64,000 nt of DNA. Origin: an uncultured Armatimonadota bacterium. Lineage in GTDB: Bacteria; Armatimonadota; Fimbriimonadia; Fimbriimonadales; Fimbriimonadaceae. A program made the position numbers and the translations under genes. Under the pieces are notes generated by a model. The model worked only from the letters and a program-made list of their open reading frames with translations, ran no database searches and was not told the DNA's origin. The DNA is taken from assembly GCA_903833215.1 (NCBI GenBank), contig CAILEM010000010.1, positions 62,001 to 126,000 on the forward strand, in the 5' to 3' direction. Shown in pieces: positions 52,150-61,682 of this stretch. Position 1 is the first letter of the stretch, and each line of letters begins with the position of its first letter.

Positions 52150-53556
52150 TTAACGGACGCTACGGACATTCTTCAGGAAGAAGGCTCCCAATGCGAAACA
52201 GATCGCACATAGGCCAAAAACCGCCGCATAGCCGTTGATTGTGTAGTGAACCGAGGGAATACCATCCGGCGCGATGTAGGGCGTCTTGCCAAACCTAAGT
52301 ATCAAGTCACCTGCGAATGGAGCAGCGATGGTCTGGGGAAGGGTCATGGCGATGTGCCACACACCCATCTCCTTGCCCGCGCTCTTCTTGTTAGGAAGAA
52401 CGTCGGTTCCGAGCGCCCAGTCGACGCTGATATACGCACCGTAGCCGAGCCCGAAGATCGATCCCGCAATGAGGACCTGGGGAATCGTGCGGCAGAAGAT
52501 AAATGAGAGTGCCACGATGGCAATTAGGACGTTCGCAATGTAAACGACCCGCTTTCGACCAATGCGATCCGAAAGGATGCCGCCGTAGATTCCACTAAGG
52601 CACGACGATATCAGCAGCAAACCGGTCATCATCGCTGCTGGTCCATCGGGGTTCTCGATGCCTATAACGTCTACGAAATAGTAGTTGACGAAAGGGAGAA
52701 CGGAGTAGAAACCAAGCATCACGAGCGCACGCGTGATCCAAACCCATGCGAAATCTGGGTACAGCTTTGGGTCAATCCAGAGTGATTGAAAATACAGCTT
52801 CCAATCGATCTTGGGTGGCTTCTGCGGCAGCGGGGTTTCCTTGATGCCAAGGATCGTGATCAAAGCCAGTCCGACCAAAGCGCTCCCAACAGCGATGTAC
52901 TTGATGACTTCTGGCTGGCCACTCAATAGCTTGCCGCACCCTAGAACACCAAACAACGTTCCCAGCTGGGACATAAGGGCCATATAACCGCTTGCGACCC
53001 CGCGCTGGTCCTGGGGCACAAGGTCTGGTATGACGCCACTGTAGGACGCAGAGGAGATGTTATTTCCTAGCTGAACAATCATATAGGCAGCGAGAAACCA
53101 GAGGAAAGATGGGCTCCTCATCAAGAACGCGATTGTTGGCCAAAATCCGGAGGTACCAGAGGGGCCTAGAGGAGTCGACGTCATGTAGGCCAAGCACATC
53201 AGGGCGAGGCCGACCACGTTGATGCCGACTCCTAAGATCATAAACGGCCTTCGACGACCGAATTTGGATGCACAACGGTCGCTCAATTCACCTATCAGCA
53301 GGGGAACAACGAGGGCGACCAGAGCCGAAAGGCCGCCAAGAAGGCCGATTGCCGCTACACGATCGTTGGGCACCATGTGCCGCATCTCGCCTGGCAGCAT
53401 GATGACCAGCAAGGCACCCCACAGAAAGTTGGTGGCGAACCAATAGGCACTGAACTTGATGTGATCTGGGATCCGTAGCGTCACACCTTCGTACGGCGAG
53501 ACGACAGCCGGAACTTGATTGGCAATTTCTGCAACCGCGTCCTTATGCGCTGACAT
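52150..53556 (-). CDS. MFS/GPH-like sugar transporter
   Basis: 468 residues, about twelve helices. GELSDRCASKFGRRRPFMIL is the helix 2-3 loop signature shared by MFS and the GPH/SLC45 sugar carriers, and GGILSDRIGRKRVVYIANVL repeats it at helix 8-9. SSASYSGVIPDLVPQDQRG and SVDWALGTDVLPNKKSAGKE with GVWHIAMTLPQ are typical of the sucrose-transporter-like branch. It overlaps the upstream mobA-like gene by 14 bases. The substrate is probably a sugar or glycoside. Confidence 0.82.
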   Translation of the reverse strand: MSAHKDAVAEIANQVPAVVSPYEGVTLRIPDHIKFSAYWFATNFLWGALLVIMLPGEMRHMVPNDRVAAIGLLGGLSALVALVVPLLIGELSDRCASKFGRRRPFMILGVGINVVGLALMCLAYMTSTPLGPSGTSGFWPTIAFLMRSPSFLWFLAAYMIVQLGNNISSASYSGVIPDLVPQDQRGVASGYMALMSQLGTLFGVLGCGKLLSGQPEVIKYIAVGSALVGLALITILGIKETPLPQKPPKIDWKLYFQSLWIDPKLYPDFAWVWITRALVMLGFYSVLPFVNYYFVDVIGIENPDGPAAMMTGLLLISSCLSGIYGGILSDRIGRKRVVYIANVLIAIVALSFIFCRTIPQVLIAGSIFGLGYGAYISVDWALGTDVLPNKKSAGKEMGVWHIAMTLPQTIAAPFAGDLILRFGKTPYIAPDGIPSVHYTINGYAAVFGLCAICFALGAFFLKNVRSVR

Positions 53557-54331
53557 TTTCGATCTGTCCTCCGATGAACTTCATTGCGTATTCGTAATCC
53601 TCAAAATCATCAATGTCATACGCCAACTCTGGGGCGCAGTTGAGGACGGGAGCGCCAGAACACCTTAGGATCTCTTTGAGTTTTGCCTCGACCATCGGTA
53701 CAGTCAACTGCTTCCTCAAGAATCGATAAGTAAACACTGGACCCAGCAACATCGCCATTCCAATCTTGCTCTTTCGAACTTTGAACACGCTCTCCAAATG
53801 AGGCATGGATCGCTCAAGGGACTCGACGTCCATGAGGTACGTGTTGCCTGCCGTCCAGGTGTCATCACGCATCGGGATAAACGTCGAATGAGAATGGGGA
53901 AAGCGGTTTTGATAAGCTCCCTTCGTGATAAGTGGCATGCACACATCAACTTCCTTTGGGCAGGAGTCGATGAAGTCCGTCAGAAGCTTTGGAGTTAAGA
54001 AGGGAAGGTCGGTCGTCAGCACAACGACCTTTTTGGGCGGATTAGGTTCCTTGAGCAACACTTTGAGCGCATTTAGGATGCTCTCTGGGCCGCTATTGCC
54101 AGCTGCCACGACTTTCGTCGCCAGCTTTGCCGCATCACTTTGAATGACTTCTGGGGTCCCAGAAAGCACAATCCTGCCAACGCGACCAGTCTCACGCATC
54201 GAGTGGATCGTACGTTCAAGAATAGTCTGATCGCCGAAGCGAATGAGGGCTTTGCAGTTGGTCCCTACCTTCGCGGCGAATTCCGCATCAATATATCCAC
54301 CGGCTGGAAGGATGGCGTCGAAGGTCATCAC
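53543..54331 (-). CDS. MobA-like nucleotidyltransferase
   Basis: 262 residues (GTG at 54331, or ATG three bases later). FDAILPAGGYIDAEFA holds a degenerate LxAGG nucleotide loop, CKALIRFGDQTILERTIHSM continues it, and VVLTTDLPFLTPKLL supplies the metal-binding D-x-P segment of NTP-transferase folds. It may activate a molybdopterin or sugar-phosphate. The degenerate loop makes the exact nucleotide uncertain. A TACTCT box ends eight bases before the GTG. Confidence 0.75.
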   Translation of the reverse strand: MMTFDAILPAGGYIDAEFAAKVGTNCKALIRFGDQTILERTIHSMRETGRVGRIVLSGTPEVIQSDAAKLATKVVAAGNSGPESILNALKVLLKEPNPPKKVVVLTTDLPFLTPKLLTDFIDSCPKEVDVCMPLITKGAYQNRFPHSHSTFIPMRDDTWTAGNTYLMDVESLERSMPHLESVFKVRKSKIGMAMLLGPVFTYRFLRKQLTVPMVEAKLKEILRCSGAPVLNCAPELAYDIDDFEDYEYAMKFIGGQIENVSA

Positions 54332-54339
54332 GTGGTCAA

Positions 54340-54345
54340 AGAGTA
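54340..54345 (-). promoter_or_regulatory. -10 box TACTCT before the mobA-like gene
   Basis: It ends eight bases before the GTG at 54331, or 11 before the adjacent ATG. The spacing favours GTG. Confidence 0.4.
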
Positions 54346-54399
54346 TCCCACACCTGCACCACTGCGGGACCTAATTTCTTGCGACTATCTCGCTTAGCT

Positions 54400-57300
54400 T
54401 CAGAGACCGAGGCTTGCCCGGGCGTCTTCCAACTCCTTCATCGCGCGTTCGAAGCATCGCATCACTTGCTCGATTGCGGTGAGAGGGCTGTTAGAGAACG
54501 GCCAAATATAGGTGTCGCGCGTGAGGTACGCCGATTTGTTCCACTTTGCCATGATCGAGAACACTCGGGGCGGAATGGAAGATTTGTCCTTAAATGAGAT
54601 CGCTAGCCTGCCTTGATTCGCGTCGACCTTGTCGAAACCAACCTTTTTAGCCCGCATACGTAAGGACATGATTGTGAAAGCGTTGCTGACTTCGGCAGGC
54701 GGGTGGCCATACCGATCCTCAACTTCAGATTGGACTTCGCCAAGTGCGGCCTCTTCACGGCACGTCATCATCCGTTGGTAGTAATACAAGCGTTGAGCCT
54801 GATCCTTGATGAACGAATCGGGAATGAGAGCTACAACCGGAATTTCGAACTGTGGCAATGGCTCAAGTGATTCCAGAGGATCCTTGAGGTCATCCGAATC
54901 CGAAAGCCTTCCATCGACAGAGTTCTTAAGTTGTGCGACCGCCTCGTTGATGAGTTGCGTGTAAAGCTCGTAGCCAACCGAGACCATCGTTCCGCTCTGT
55001 TTTGCACCTAGGAGTTCGCCCGCGCCGCGAATCTGAAGATCGCGGAAGGCCAGAGAATATCCAGAACCGAGTGACGAAAACTCTTGGAGTGCCTGCAATC
55101 GTGCGAGGGCACCCTCAGTCAAATCTTTGCCCTTTCCATACAAGAAATAGGCGTAGGCCTGACGGTCAGATCTACCAACACGTCCTCGCAGCTGATACAA
55201 CTGAGAAAGTCCGAGGCGGTCGGCATTCTCGATGATCAACGTGTTGGCGTTCGAGATGTCAATTCCATTCTCGATGATCGTGGTACTCAAGAGGATGTCG
55301 ATCTCGCCCTTGATGAATCCGATCATGATGGGCTCAAGCTCCTTCTCCGTCATCTGACCATGTCCGACCCCGATACGAGCGGTTGGCACGAGTTTTCTGA
55401 GTTTCTCGGCTACGTGCCCTATCGATTCCACTCGGTTGTACACGTAGAACACCTGACCTCCGCGAGCGAGCTCACGGAGGAGTGCTTCACGCACAACTTC
55501 CGAGCTATACGGCCGTAAGAATGATCGAATTGGCAACCGGCCTGGAGGCGGGTCGTTGATCAACGACATTTGCCGAATATCCATCAGGGCCATGCTAAGG
55601 GTTCGCGGGATGGGAGTCGCGCTGAGGGTCAAGACGTCGACCTCTGTGCGAAGATGCTTCAGCATCTCTTTCTGCTTGACGCCGAACTTTTGCTCCTCGT
55701 CAATCACAACCAACCCAAGGTCATGAAACTCAATTCCCGCACCCAGAAGGGAGTGCGTCCCAAGCACGATCTCAATTTCGCCAGATTTGAGCTGGGCGAT
55801 GATCTCCTTCCGCTCAGTCGTGTGTGTAAATCGATTGATCAGGGCGACTTTGGTTTGGGATCCGCTTAGCCGCTCGTTGAAATTGCGGTAGTGCTGTTCG
55901 CTGAGAATGGTTGTCGGGCAGAGCACCGCCACCTGACGGCCTGCTTGGACGGCCTTGAATGCTGCTCGGATGGCGACTTCTGTCTTGCCAAACCCTACGT
56001 CACCACAGACCAGTCGGTCCATCGGATAACCCATCTCAAGGTCATGTTTTGCATCCTTAATGGCCTGTAGCTGGCTCGGCGTTTCGACCCAAGGGAACGT
56101 GGATTCCATCTCCGCCTGGAAAGGCGTGTCTGGGCCGTATGGCCGTCGCTGCACTCGCTTACGCTCGGCATAAAGCTTGACGAGGTCACGTGCGAATGCC
56201 TTCGCTTCTTCCTTAGCTTTACCGAGAGTCCGTTGCCATTCGCCGCCCGTAAGCTTGTTGAGTTTCGGGTTGGTATCCGATGGGTTCAGATACTTTTGAA
56301 TTCGATCAAGCTGATCGGCAGGTACGAAGAGCTTGTCAGGAGCCTGATACTCAATAAACAGGAACTCTTTCTCAACACCTTCGATGGTCTTCTTTGTCAG
56401 GCCGCGGAATATCCCGATCCCGAAGTGGATATGTACGACGAAGTCACCCGGCTTGAGGTCCAGAACCGTGGCAATCGGTGCGCCTTCCATGAAGCGCTTC
56501 TGGGGGAGCCTGAGCCGTGCAACCCCGAATAGCTCAGCGTCCGAGATGAAGGCAATCTTCTGTTCGAGGAGTACAAAGCCACCACCCAGATTTCCATTCG
56601 CAATGTAGGCGCCTGCGTCGCTTTGAGGTGCCGATTCGGCTGCGTAGATTTCCGCGTTTCCGAGAACAACCTTGGCCCGATTGGGTTGATCGGTAGGGAA
56701 GACAAGTGTCATCCCTTCTTTCTGATAGTTCTTGAGAGTCAGAGCCAGCGCTTCGGACCGGCCTCGATAGGGATCCAGTGAGATCGCATTGACCTCGATC
56801 TTCATCGGAAGTTCCAGCCAATCCGGCAGCGCATTCATCGCGCTCATGCTAATCGTGAACGGGTGGTTCGCGATGTGCTCCGGGGGAAGCATGAAGTCCA
56901 GCGCCGTGCTGTGGAGGATCTCCCCTCGCTTCGTTCGTGAATCGAGCGCTTGTGCCAACTCCTCTTCAGCTCGATTCGCGATGGATTCGAGTTCAAGAGG
57001 CTCATCGAGTACCAGCAGGTCGCCTTCGTCCAGAAGGTCAATCGCGCAACCGGAATCCGAATGCAAAATGGGGCGGTAAAGATCGAGGCGGTCAAAGTAC
57101 ACGCGGTTTGCGATCGCCTCGGCATCTCCGCGGACCAACTCCTCCAGTCGAGCCGACGCATCGGCATCTAGCATGGGCGATTCTCGCTCCATGTAACTCA
57201 GGATGAGATCGCGCATTTCGGTGCCACTGCTCGTATAGAGCGTTTCACGCGATGGTGAAAGGTCTAGCGTCGCAACATTGCCGACCGATCGTTGAGTATT

Positions 57301-57927
57301 CGAGTCGAACATTCGGATCGATTCGATTTCGTCCCCGAAGAGTTCAATTCGCACAGGGGTTTCTCGCCCAGTGGCATAAACATCAATGATTCCGCCACGA
57401 CGACTGAACTGGCCCGGCAACCGCACTGGCTCTTGATGTTCGTAGCCGAGATTGGCGAGCGTGCGGATGAATTTGTCGGGGTCGAGTTCGTCTCCCGGTT
57501 TCAACTCGACCGCAACATCTGCAAGCACTTCTTTTGGCAGCGTACGTTCTAGGGCCGCCCCTGGGGAGGCAAGAATGATTTTGGGTTCCGGTCCGGCAAG
57601 AGCTCTCAGTGCACCCAATCGATCCGACAGCGCGATCTGTTCCGGTGCGGCATCTTCATAAAGCTGAGATTGGCCACTAGGAAGTTGGCAAATCATTTCG
57701 GGCTTCACGCCGCCAAGAGCGAGCTTGGCTTGCCATGCCAAAGCCCTATCGTAGCTTGCCGTGATAACAAGAATCTTCCTTGGTTTGGCGCAATAGGCAG
57801 CCGCAAGCACGACAGGACGCGCCTCATATGCGATGGATTGCCATTCGCACGACCGAGGCGTTTCGAGGAGCGTGTTCTGAATCGCTGGGAGGCTGGCTAG
57901 TCGCCGTACCCAGTCGGCAGTGCGCAT
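54400..57927 (-). CDS. mfd: Transcription-repair coupling factor
   Basis: 1175 residues from the ATG at 57927 (a 21-residue extension upstream is unlikely). The UvrB-like N-terminus ends near 350; the CarD-like RNA-polymerase binding part has [20 protein letters not shown]. The translocase has Walker [21 protein letters not shown] box [25 protein letters not shown] and the TRG motif region [19 protein letters not shown]. The C-terminal regulatory domain is complete. It removes stalled polymerase and recruits UvrA. It is divergent from nuoB with a 56-base shared promoter region. Confidence 0.96.
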   Translation of the reverse strand: MRTADWVRRLASLPAIQNTLLETPRSCEWQSIAYEARPVVLAAAYCAKPRKILVITASYDRALAWQAKLALGGVKPEMICQLPSGQSQLYEDAAPEQIALSDRLGALRALAGPEPKIILASPGAALERTLPKEVLADVAVELKPGDELDPDKFIRTLANLGYEHQEPVRLPGQFSRRGGIIDVYATGRETPVRIELFGDEIESIRMFDSNTQRSVGNVATLDLSPSRETLYTSSGTEMRDLILSYMERESPMLDADASARLEELVRGDAEAIANRVYFDRLDLYRPILHSDSGCAIDLLDEGDLLVLDEPLELESIANRAEEELAQALDSRTKRGEILHSTALDFMLPPEHIANHPFTISMSAMNALPDWLELPMKIEVNAISLDPYRGRSEALALTLKNYQKEGMTLVFPTDQPNRAKVVLGNAEIYAAESAPQSDAGAYIANGNLGGGFVLLEQKIAFISDAELFGVARLRLPQKRFMEGAPIATVLDLKPGDFVVHIHFGIGIFRGLTKKTIEGVEKEFLFIEYQAPDKLFVPADQLDRIQKYLNPSDTNPKLNKLTGGEWQRTLGKAKEEAKAFARDLVKLYAERKRVQRRPYGPDTPFQAEMESTFPWVETPSQLQAIKDAKHDLEMGYPMDRLVCGDVGFGKTEVAIRAAFKAVQAGRQVAVLCPTTILSEQHYRNFNERLSGSQTKVALINRFTHTTERKEIIAQLKSGEIEIVLGTHSLLGAGIEFHDLGLVVIDEEQKFGVKQKEMLKHLRTEVDVLTLSATPIPRTLSMALMDIRQMSLINDPPPGRLPIRSFLRPYSSEVVREALLRELARGGQVFYVYNRVESIGHVAEKLRKLVPTARIGVGHGQMTEKELEPIMIGFIKGEIDILLSTTIIENGIDISNANTLIIENADRLGLSQLYQLRGRVGRSDRQAYAYFLYGKGKDLTEGALARLQALQEFSSLGSGYSLAFRDLQIRGAGELLGAKQSGTMVSVGYELYTQLINEAVAQLKNSVDGRLSDSDDLKDPLESLEPLPQFEIPVVALIPDSFIKDQAQRLYYYQRMMTCREEAALGEVQSEVEDRYGHPPAEVSNAFTIMSLRMRAKKVGFDKVDANQGRLAISFKDKSSIPPRVFSIMAKWNKSAYLTRDTYIWPFSNSPLTAIEQVMRCFERAMKELEDARASLGL

Positions 57928-57934
57928 TGAACGA

Positions 57935-57940
57935 AGTTTA
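57935..57940 (-). promoter_or_regulatory. -10 box TAAACT before mfd
   Basis: It ends seven bases before the mfd ATG at 57927. The divergent nuoB box is 24 bases away. Confidence 0.5.
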
Positions 57941-57963
57941 CCTTCCGTGGCGTCTTCCGTCGG

Positions 57964-57969
57964 TATACT
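57964..57969 (+). promoter_or_regulatory. -10 box TATACT before nuoB
   Basis: TATACT lies 14 bases before the nuoB ATG at 57984, and GGAA sits in the short leader. This differs from the leaderless spacing. Confidence 0.45.
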
Positions 57970-57983
57970 CGCAATTGGAAGCC

Positions 57984-58565
57984 ATGCCAAAGCGACTTGA
58001 GACCGTAGTCCTGCACGATAGCTCGACCCCAGTGTTCGGTGACATTGAGAAAGGTGGAAGCGTCATCGTCACCACTTTCGACACTGTCCTCAACCAGATC
58101 CGCGCGAACTCCCTGTTTCCGTTGACTTTCGGTCTCGCATGTTGCGCTATCGAAATGATGTCGACGGCGGGATCGAGATTCGATATTTCTCGATTTGGTA
58201 TGGAGGCATTTCGCGCCTCTCCCCGTCAGGCTGACCTCATGATCATCGCTGGCCGACTCAGTAAGAAGATGGCTCCGGTCCTTCGCCAGATTTATGATCA
58301 GATGCCTGAACCCAAGTTTGTGATCTCGATGGGAGCGTGCGCTTCTTCCGGTGGCGTGTACAACAACTACGCCATCGTTCAAGGTGCCGACCAAGTCGTT
58401 CCAGTTGATGTTTACGTTCCTGGCTGTCCCCCGTCCCCCGATGCACTCCTCTACGGCATCCTGAAGCTACAGGACAAGATCAAGAAGGGCCACTCTCCGA
58501 AGCACTTCAAAGATCTGCGGGTAATTGAAACAACCCCTCGTGTAATTGAAAAGGTGGAGTTCTAG
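57984..58565 (+). CDS. nuoB: NADH-quinone oxidoreductase subunit B
   Basis: 193 residues. The N2 cluster ligands are the paired cysteines in [11 protein letters not shown], Cys in [15 protein letters not shown] and Cys in [36 protein letters not shown] is typical. It passes electrons to quinone in complex I. nuoI starts two bases after the stop; the other subunit genes (A, C, D, E-H, J-N) are not in the window. Confidence 0.96.
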   Translation: MPKRLETVVLHDSSTPVFGDIEKGGSVIVTTFDTVLNQIRANSLFPLTFGLACCAIEMMSTAGSRFDISRFGMEAFRASPRQADLMIIAGRLSKKMAPVLRQIYDQMPEPKFVISMGACASSGGVYNNYAIVQGADQVVPVDVYVPGCPPSPDALLYGILKLQDKIKKGHSPKHFKDLRVIETTPRVIEKVEF

Positions 58566-58567
58566 CC

Positions 58568-59014
58568 ATGGAAGTCGTAAGAGACGTCGTTAAGCCAATC
58601 ATTGCTGGTTTTGGAATTACCCGACGCCGGCTGGCCCACAAAAAGGTCACGATCATGTATCCCGAGGAGAAGCGCCAGCAGTACCCTCGAACGCGTTGGC
58701 GCCATGTCCTCACACGCTATGAGAGCGGTCTGGAGCGATGCATCGGTTGTTCACTCTGTGCCGGAGCTTGCCCAGCGAGATGTATCTACGTTCAGGCGTC
58801 GGAGAATACGGATGCCGAGCGATACTCCCCTGGTGAGAGATATGCAGTTCGATATGAGATCAACATGATCCGATGCATTTTCTGCGGCTACTGCCAAGAG
58901 GCATGTCCGACGGGAGCCATCGTTTTACGGAACGATTTCGAACTTGCGAACTATCGACGTGAGGATTTCATCTTCACAAAAGAAATGCTTCTGGAACCAA
59001 TGCCCCTCCAATAG
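58568..59014 (+). CDS. nuoI: NADH-quinone oxidoreductase subunit I
   Basis: 148 residues with two [4Fe-4S] motifs, [12 protein letters not shown] (about 58) and [12 protein letters not shown] (about 101). [19 protein letters not shown] and [20 protein letters not shown] are NuoI-like. It carries clusters N6a/N6b in the peripheral arm of complex I. A GGTGGAG ribosome site overlaps the nuoB end. A strong terminator closes the two-gene unit. Confidence 0.95.
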   Translation: MEVVRDVVKPIIAGFGITRRRLAHKKVTIMYPEEKRQQYPRTRWRHVLTRYESGLERCIGCSLCAGACPARCIYVQASENTDAERYSPGERYAVRYEINMIRCIFCGYCQEACPTGAIVLRNDFELANYRREDFIFTKEMLLEPMPLQ

Positions 59015-59034
59015 GGAAGTGGTTCTTCAAATAG

Positions 59035-59070
59035 TGCCCTGCCAAAAATCAGAACTTTGGCAGGGCATTT
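59035..59070 (+). terminator. Terminator after nuoB-nuoI
   Basis: TGCCCTGCCAAA (59035-59046) pairs perfectly with TTTGGCAGGGCA (59056-59067), followed by TTT. Confidence 0.9.
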
Positions 59071-59125
59071 CCATTGATTTCTTCGGCTAACTTTGCCGAC
59101 ATTAGGCGAATTTAGCTCGTAGCTG

Positions 59126-59131
59126 TAAACT
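59126..59131 (+). promoter_or_regulatory. -10 box TAAACT before the BMP gene
   Basis: It ends eight bases before the ATG at 59140, favouring that start over an ATG at 59134. Confidence 0.5.
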
Positions 59132-59139
59132 GCATGAGT

Positions 59140-60159
59140 ATGAACGCGAAAAACATTCTGTCCCTGATGGCAGTTGCCTTCCTCATTGGTTGCGGAAAAC
59201 CAGAGTCGAACCAATACGAAGGATCGACCGTGAAGTCGGTAACGTCAGATGAGGAAAAAGCCAAGTTCAAAGTAGCCCTCCTTACTCCTGGGCCAGTATC
59301 CGACTCGGGATGGAACGCGTTGGCATACGAAGGACTCCAAGCGATTAAGGCTGACATGGGAGCCACCGTCGATCAGAAGGAGTCGAGCGGAACCAAGATT
59401 GCTGACGATATGCGAACGTATGCCCGACAAGGATACAACGTCGTTTTCGGTCATGGTTTCGAATATAACGACCCTGCAATGAGGGTCGCAAAGGATTTCC
59501 CAAACACCGTTTTCGTAACCTCTTCCGGAGGCGGAACCGCCAAGAACGTAGGTGCTTTTCGGTTTGACCTCGAAGAAGGCTTCTATATCGCTGGCTACAT
59601 GGCCGCCTTGATGAGCAAGAACGGGGTTATCGGTAGCGTCTCTGTCCAAAATTATCCATCCATCGTTTCCACCTTGAAGGCCTATGCGGCAGGAGCCAAA
59701 GCGGCTCGTCCGACCGTCCAAGTTTTGCCACCGGTGTACTTTGGAGTTGAAGGTGATGTTGCAAGAGCCCGCACCGCCACCCAACAGGTGATCAATCAGC
59801 ACGCTGACTTCATCATTCATCAGGCCAACGCCGCTGCTCAAGGCATTTTCGACGCCTGCAAAGAGAAGAAGGTCTACGCATTTGGGTCGAACGCCAACCA
59901 AAACGACAATCCATCTGGAATTGTTATTGGGAGCGCCGTCATCAGCACGAAGACTCCGTTTAAGGAACTTGCTGACGCCGCAAAGAGAAAGGTCTACGTC
60001 GGCGCGATCGGTGAGTACGCGATGATCAATAACGCGATTGATTTCGTGATCAATCCGAAGCTGCTGGATAAGGTTCCTGCCGACGTCCAGCAAAAGGTTC
60101 GGGATTTGGCCGCGGATATCAAGTCACAAAAGATCGTCGTACCCAAAGATAAGTTCTAG
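59140..60159 (+). CDS. BMP-family nucleoside-binding lipoprotein
   Basis: 339 residues from the ATG at 59140. The lipobox FLIGC (about residue 17) anchors it. FKVALLTPGPVSDSGWNALA with YEGLQAIKADMGA, FGHGFEYNDPAMRVAKDFPN, and VGAFRFDLEEGFYIAGYMAA are the BmpA/PnrA family landmarks; the Asp/Phe positions bind a purine nucleoside. It delivers nucleosides to the ABC permease encoded downstream. The operon is 59140-63574. Confidence 0.92.
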   Translation: MNAKNILSLMAVAFLIGCGKPESNQYEGSTVKSVTSDEEKAKFKVALLTPGPVSDSGWNALAYEGLQAIKADMGATVDQKESSGTKIADDMRTYARQGYNVVFGHGFEYNDPAMRVAKDFPNTVFVTSSGGGTAKNVGAFRFDLEEGFYIAGYMAALMSKNGVIGSVSVQNYPSIVSTLKAYAAGAKAARPTVQVLPPVYFGVEGDVARARTATQQVINQHADFIIHQANAAAQGIFDACKEKKVYAFGSNANQNDNPSGIVIGSAVISTKTPFKELADAAKRKVYVGAIGEYAMINNAIDFVINPKLLDKVPADVQQKVRDLAADIKSQKIVVPKDKF

Positions 60160-60178
60160 TTGATCTTGGCCCTCACCT

Positions 60179-60214
60179 GTCATCCCAGCAACTATGATTG
60201 TTGGGATGACTTTT
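60179..60214 (+). terminator. Hairpin with T-run between the binding protein and ATPase genes
   Basis: GTCATCCCA (60179-60187) pairs with TGGGATGAC (60202-60210), followed by TTTT and, one base later, the ATG at 60216. It should make the binding protein more abundant than the membrane parts. Confidence 0.75.
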
Positions 60215-60215
60215 A

Positions 60216-61682
60216 ATGCCCGTCATGAGTCACCTCGAAGTCCGGAACGTAACAAAGAGATTTGCCAACGTCCAGGCACTTGACGATGTTTCCATTTCAT
60301 TCCATGGCGGTGAGATCCATGCGGTTCTCGGAGAAAATGGCGCGGGCAAGTCAACCCTCATGTCCGCCATTTCCGGCTTCTTAACCCCCGATTCCGGCTC
60401 GATCCTGCTTGATGGAGCCTCGATTCCCATTGGCAAGGCTCACGACTGTAAGCGCATCGGGATCGAAATGATCCACCAGCACTTCACGCTGGTTCCAGAA
60501 TTTACCGTCGCTGAGAATCTGGCTTTGGTTCGGTTAAAGGGGCTCGTACAGGTGTCGAACCCTGCGAAGCTGTCAGCGGGGGCGATGGCCACCGGCAAGT
60601 CTCTCGGCTGGGCTTTGGAGCCAGAAAGCAGTACACGGCGTTTACCGGTTGGGGTTCAGCAGCGGATTGAGATCCTAAAAGCCATTAGCGGCGACGCTTC
60701 GGTGCTCATTTTCGACGAGCCCACCGCTGTGCTATCGCCAGACGAAGTCGAAGAACTCTTCCACGTCTTACGTCAACTCAAGTCAGAAGGGAAGGTCGTC
60801 GTCCTCATTGCCCACAAACTCAGTGAGGTACTGGAGATTTCGGACAAGGTGACCGTGCTGCGCCATGGCAAACTCATCGCCTCTGCTCTTCGAAGTGAGG
60901 TGGATGCCGATATGTTGGCAAGCTGGATGGTGGGTGAAATGCCACCGAAATCACCAACACGAACCTCACAAGACGCACAGCTAGCCGTTACTGCCTCCAA
61001 GCTAACTGTGCTTGGGGATCGCGGTGAATTTGCCATCAACGACATCACCTTCGAAATAAAGAAGGGCGAAATATTCGGAATTGGCGGTGTCGATGGAAAT
61101 GGGCAAGTCGAACTGGCCGAAGCGCTTGCACAGGTTCGTTCCATTAACTCAGGGGAACTCGAATGGGAAGGGAAATCCTTTTCAAAGGATATTCCCAAAA
61201 TTGGCTACGTGCCTCAGGATCGTCAGAGGGATGGATTGGCACTTCGGATGTCGATCCGAGACAACATGCTAGTGTCAGGTCTTCACCGGCCAGAGTTTTT
61301 TGCGGGACCTTTCCTCAAAGTTAGGTCCGTTACGAATTGGGCCAAAGAACTCATCAAGCGTTTTTCAATCAAGGTGGAGGATCCGCACGAATTGGCGGGC
61401 AGCCTAAGTGGCGGAAACCAGCAGAAAGTTGTCGTCAGCCGAATTCTGGACAACGATCCCGAGTTGCTCATTATCGTGAACCCAACGCGGGGTCTCGACA
61501 TCAAAGCCACCCAATACGTTCACGAGCAGATTCTTTCGGCCAGAGGTGCGGGAGCAGCCGTACTGCTGATCTCAGCTGACCTAGATGAGCTTTATGCCCT
61601 TTCAGATCGCACCGTCTTCTTGAGCCGCGGGCGTATGGTTGAGGACCAAGGCGCGGCGTCGTTGGTTGGAGGTGCATCCTGA
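60216..61682 (+). CDS. ABC transporter ATPase with two nucleotide-binding domains (nucleoside/simple-sugar type)
   Basis: 488 residues (an in-frame ATG at 60225 is an alternative). The first domain has Walker A LGENGAGKSTLM and Walker B LIFDEPTAVLSP. The second domain (about 250-485) has a degenerate P-loop GIGGVDGNGQVELAEALAQ, which is usual for RbsA-like tandem proteins, and LSGGNQQKVVVSRIL as its signature. It energises the two permeases that follow. Confidence 0.93.
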   Translation: MPVMSHLEVRNVTKRFANVQALDDVSISFHGGEIHAVLGENGAGKSTLMSAISGFLTPDSGSILLDGASIPIGKAHDCKRIGIEMIHQHFTLVPEFTVAENLALVRLKGLVQVSNPAKLSAGAMATGKSLGWALEPESSTRRLPVGVQQRIEILKAISGDASVLIFDEPTAVLSPDEVEELFHVLRQLKSEGKVVVLIAHKLSEVLEISDKVTVLRHGKLIASALRSEVDADMLASWMVGEMPPKSPTRTSQDAQLAVTASKLTVLGDRGEFAINDITFEIKKGEIFGIGGVDGNGQVELAEALAQVRSINSGELEWEGKSFSKDIPKIGYVPQDRQRDGLALRMSIRDNMLVSGLHRPEFFAGPFLKVRSVTNWAKELIKRFSIKVEDPHELAGSLSGGNQQKVVVSRILDNDPELLIIVNPTRGLDIKATQYVHEQILSARGAGAAVLLISADLDELYALSDRTVFLSRGRMVEDQGAASLVGGAS

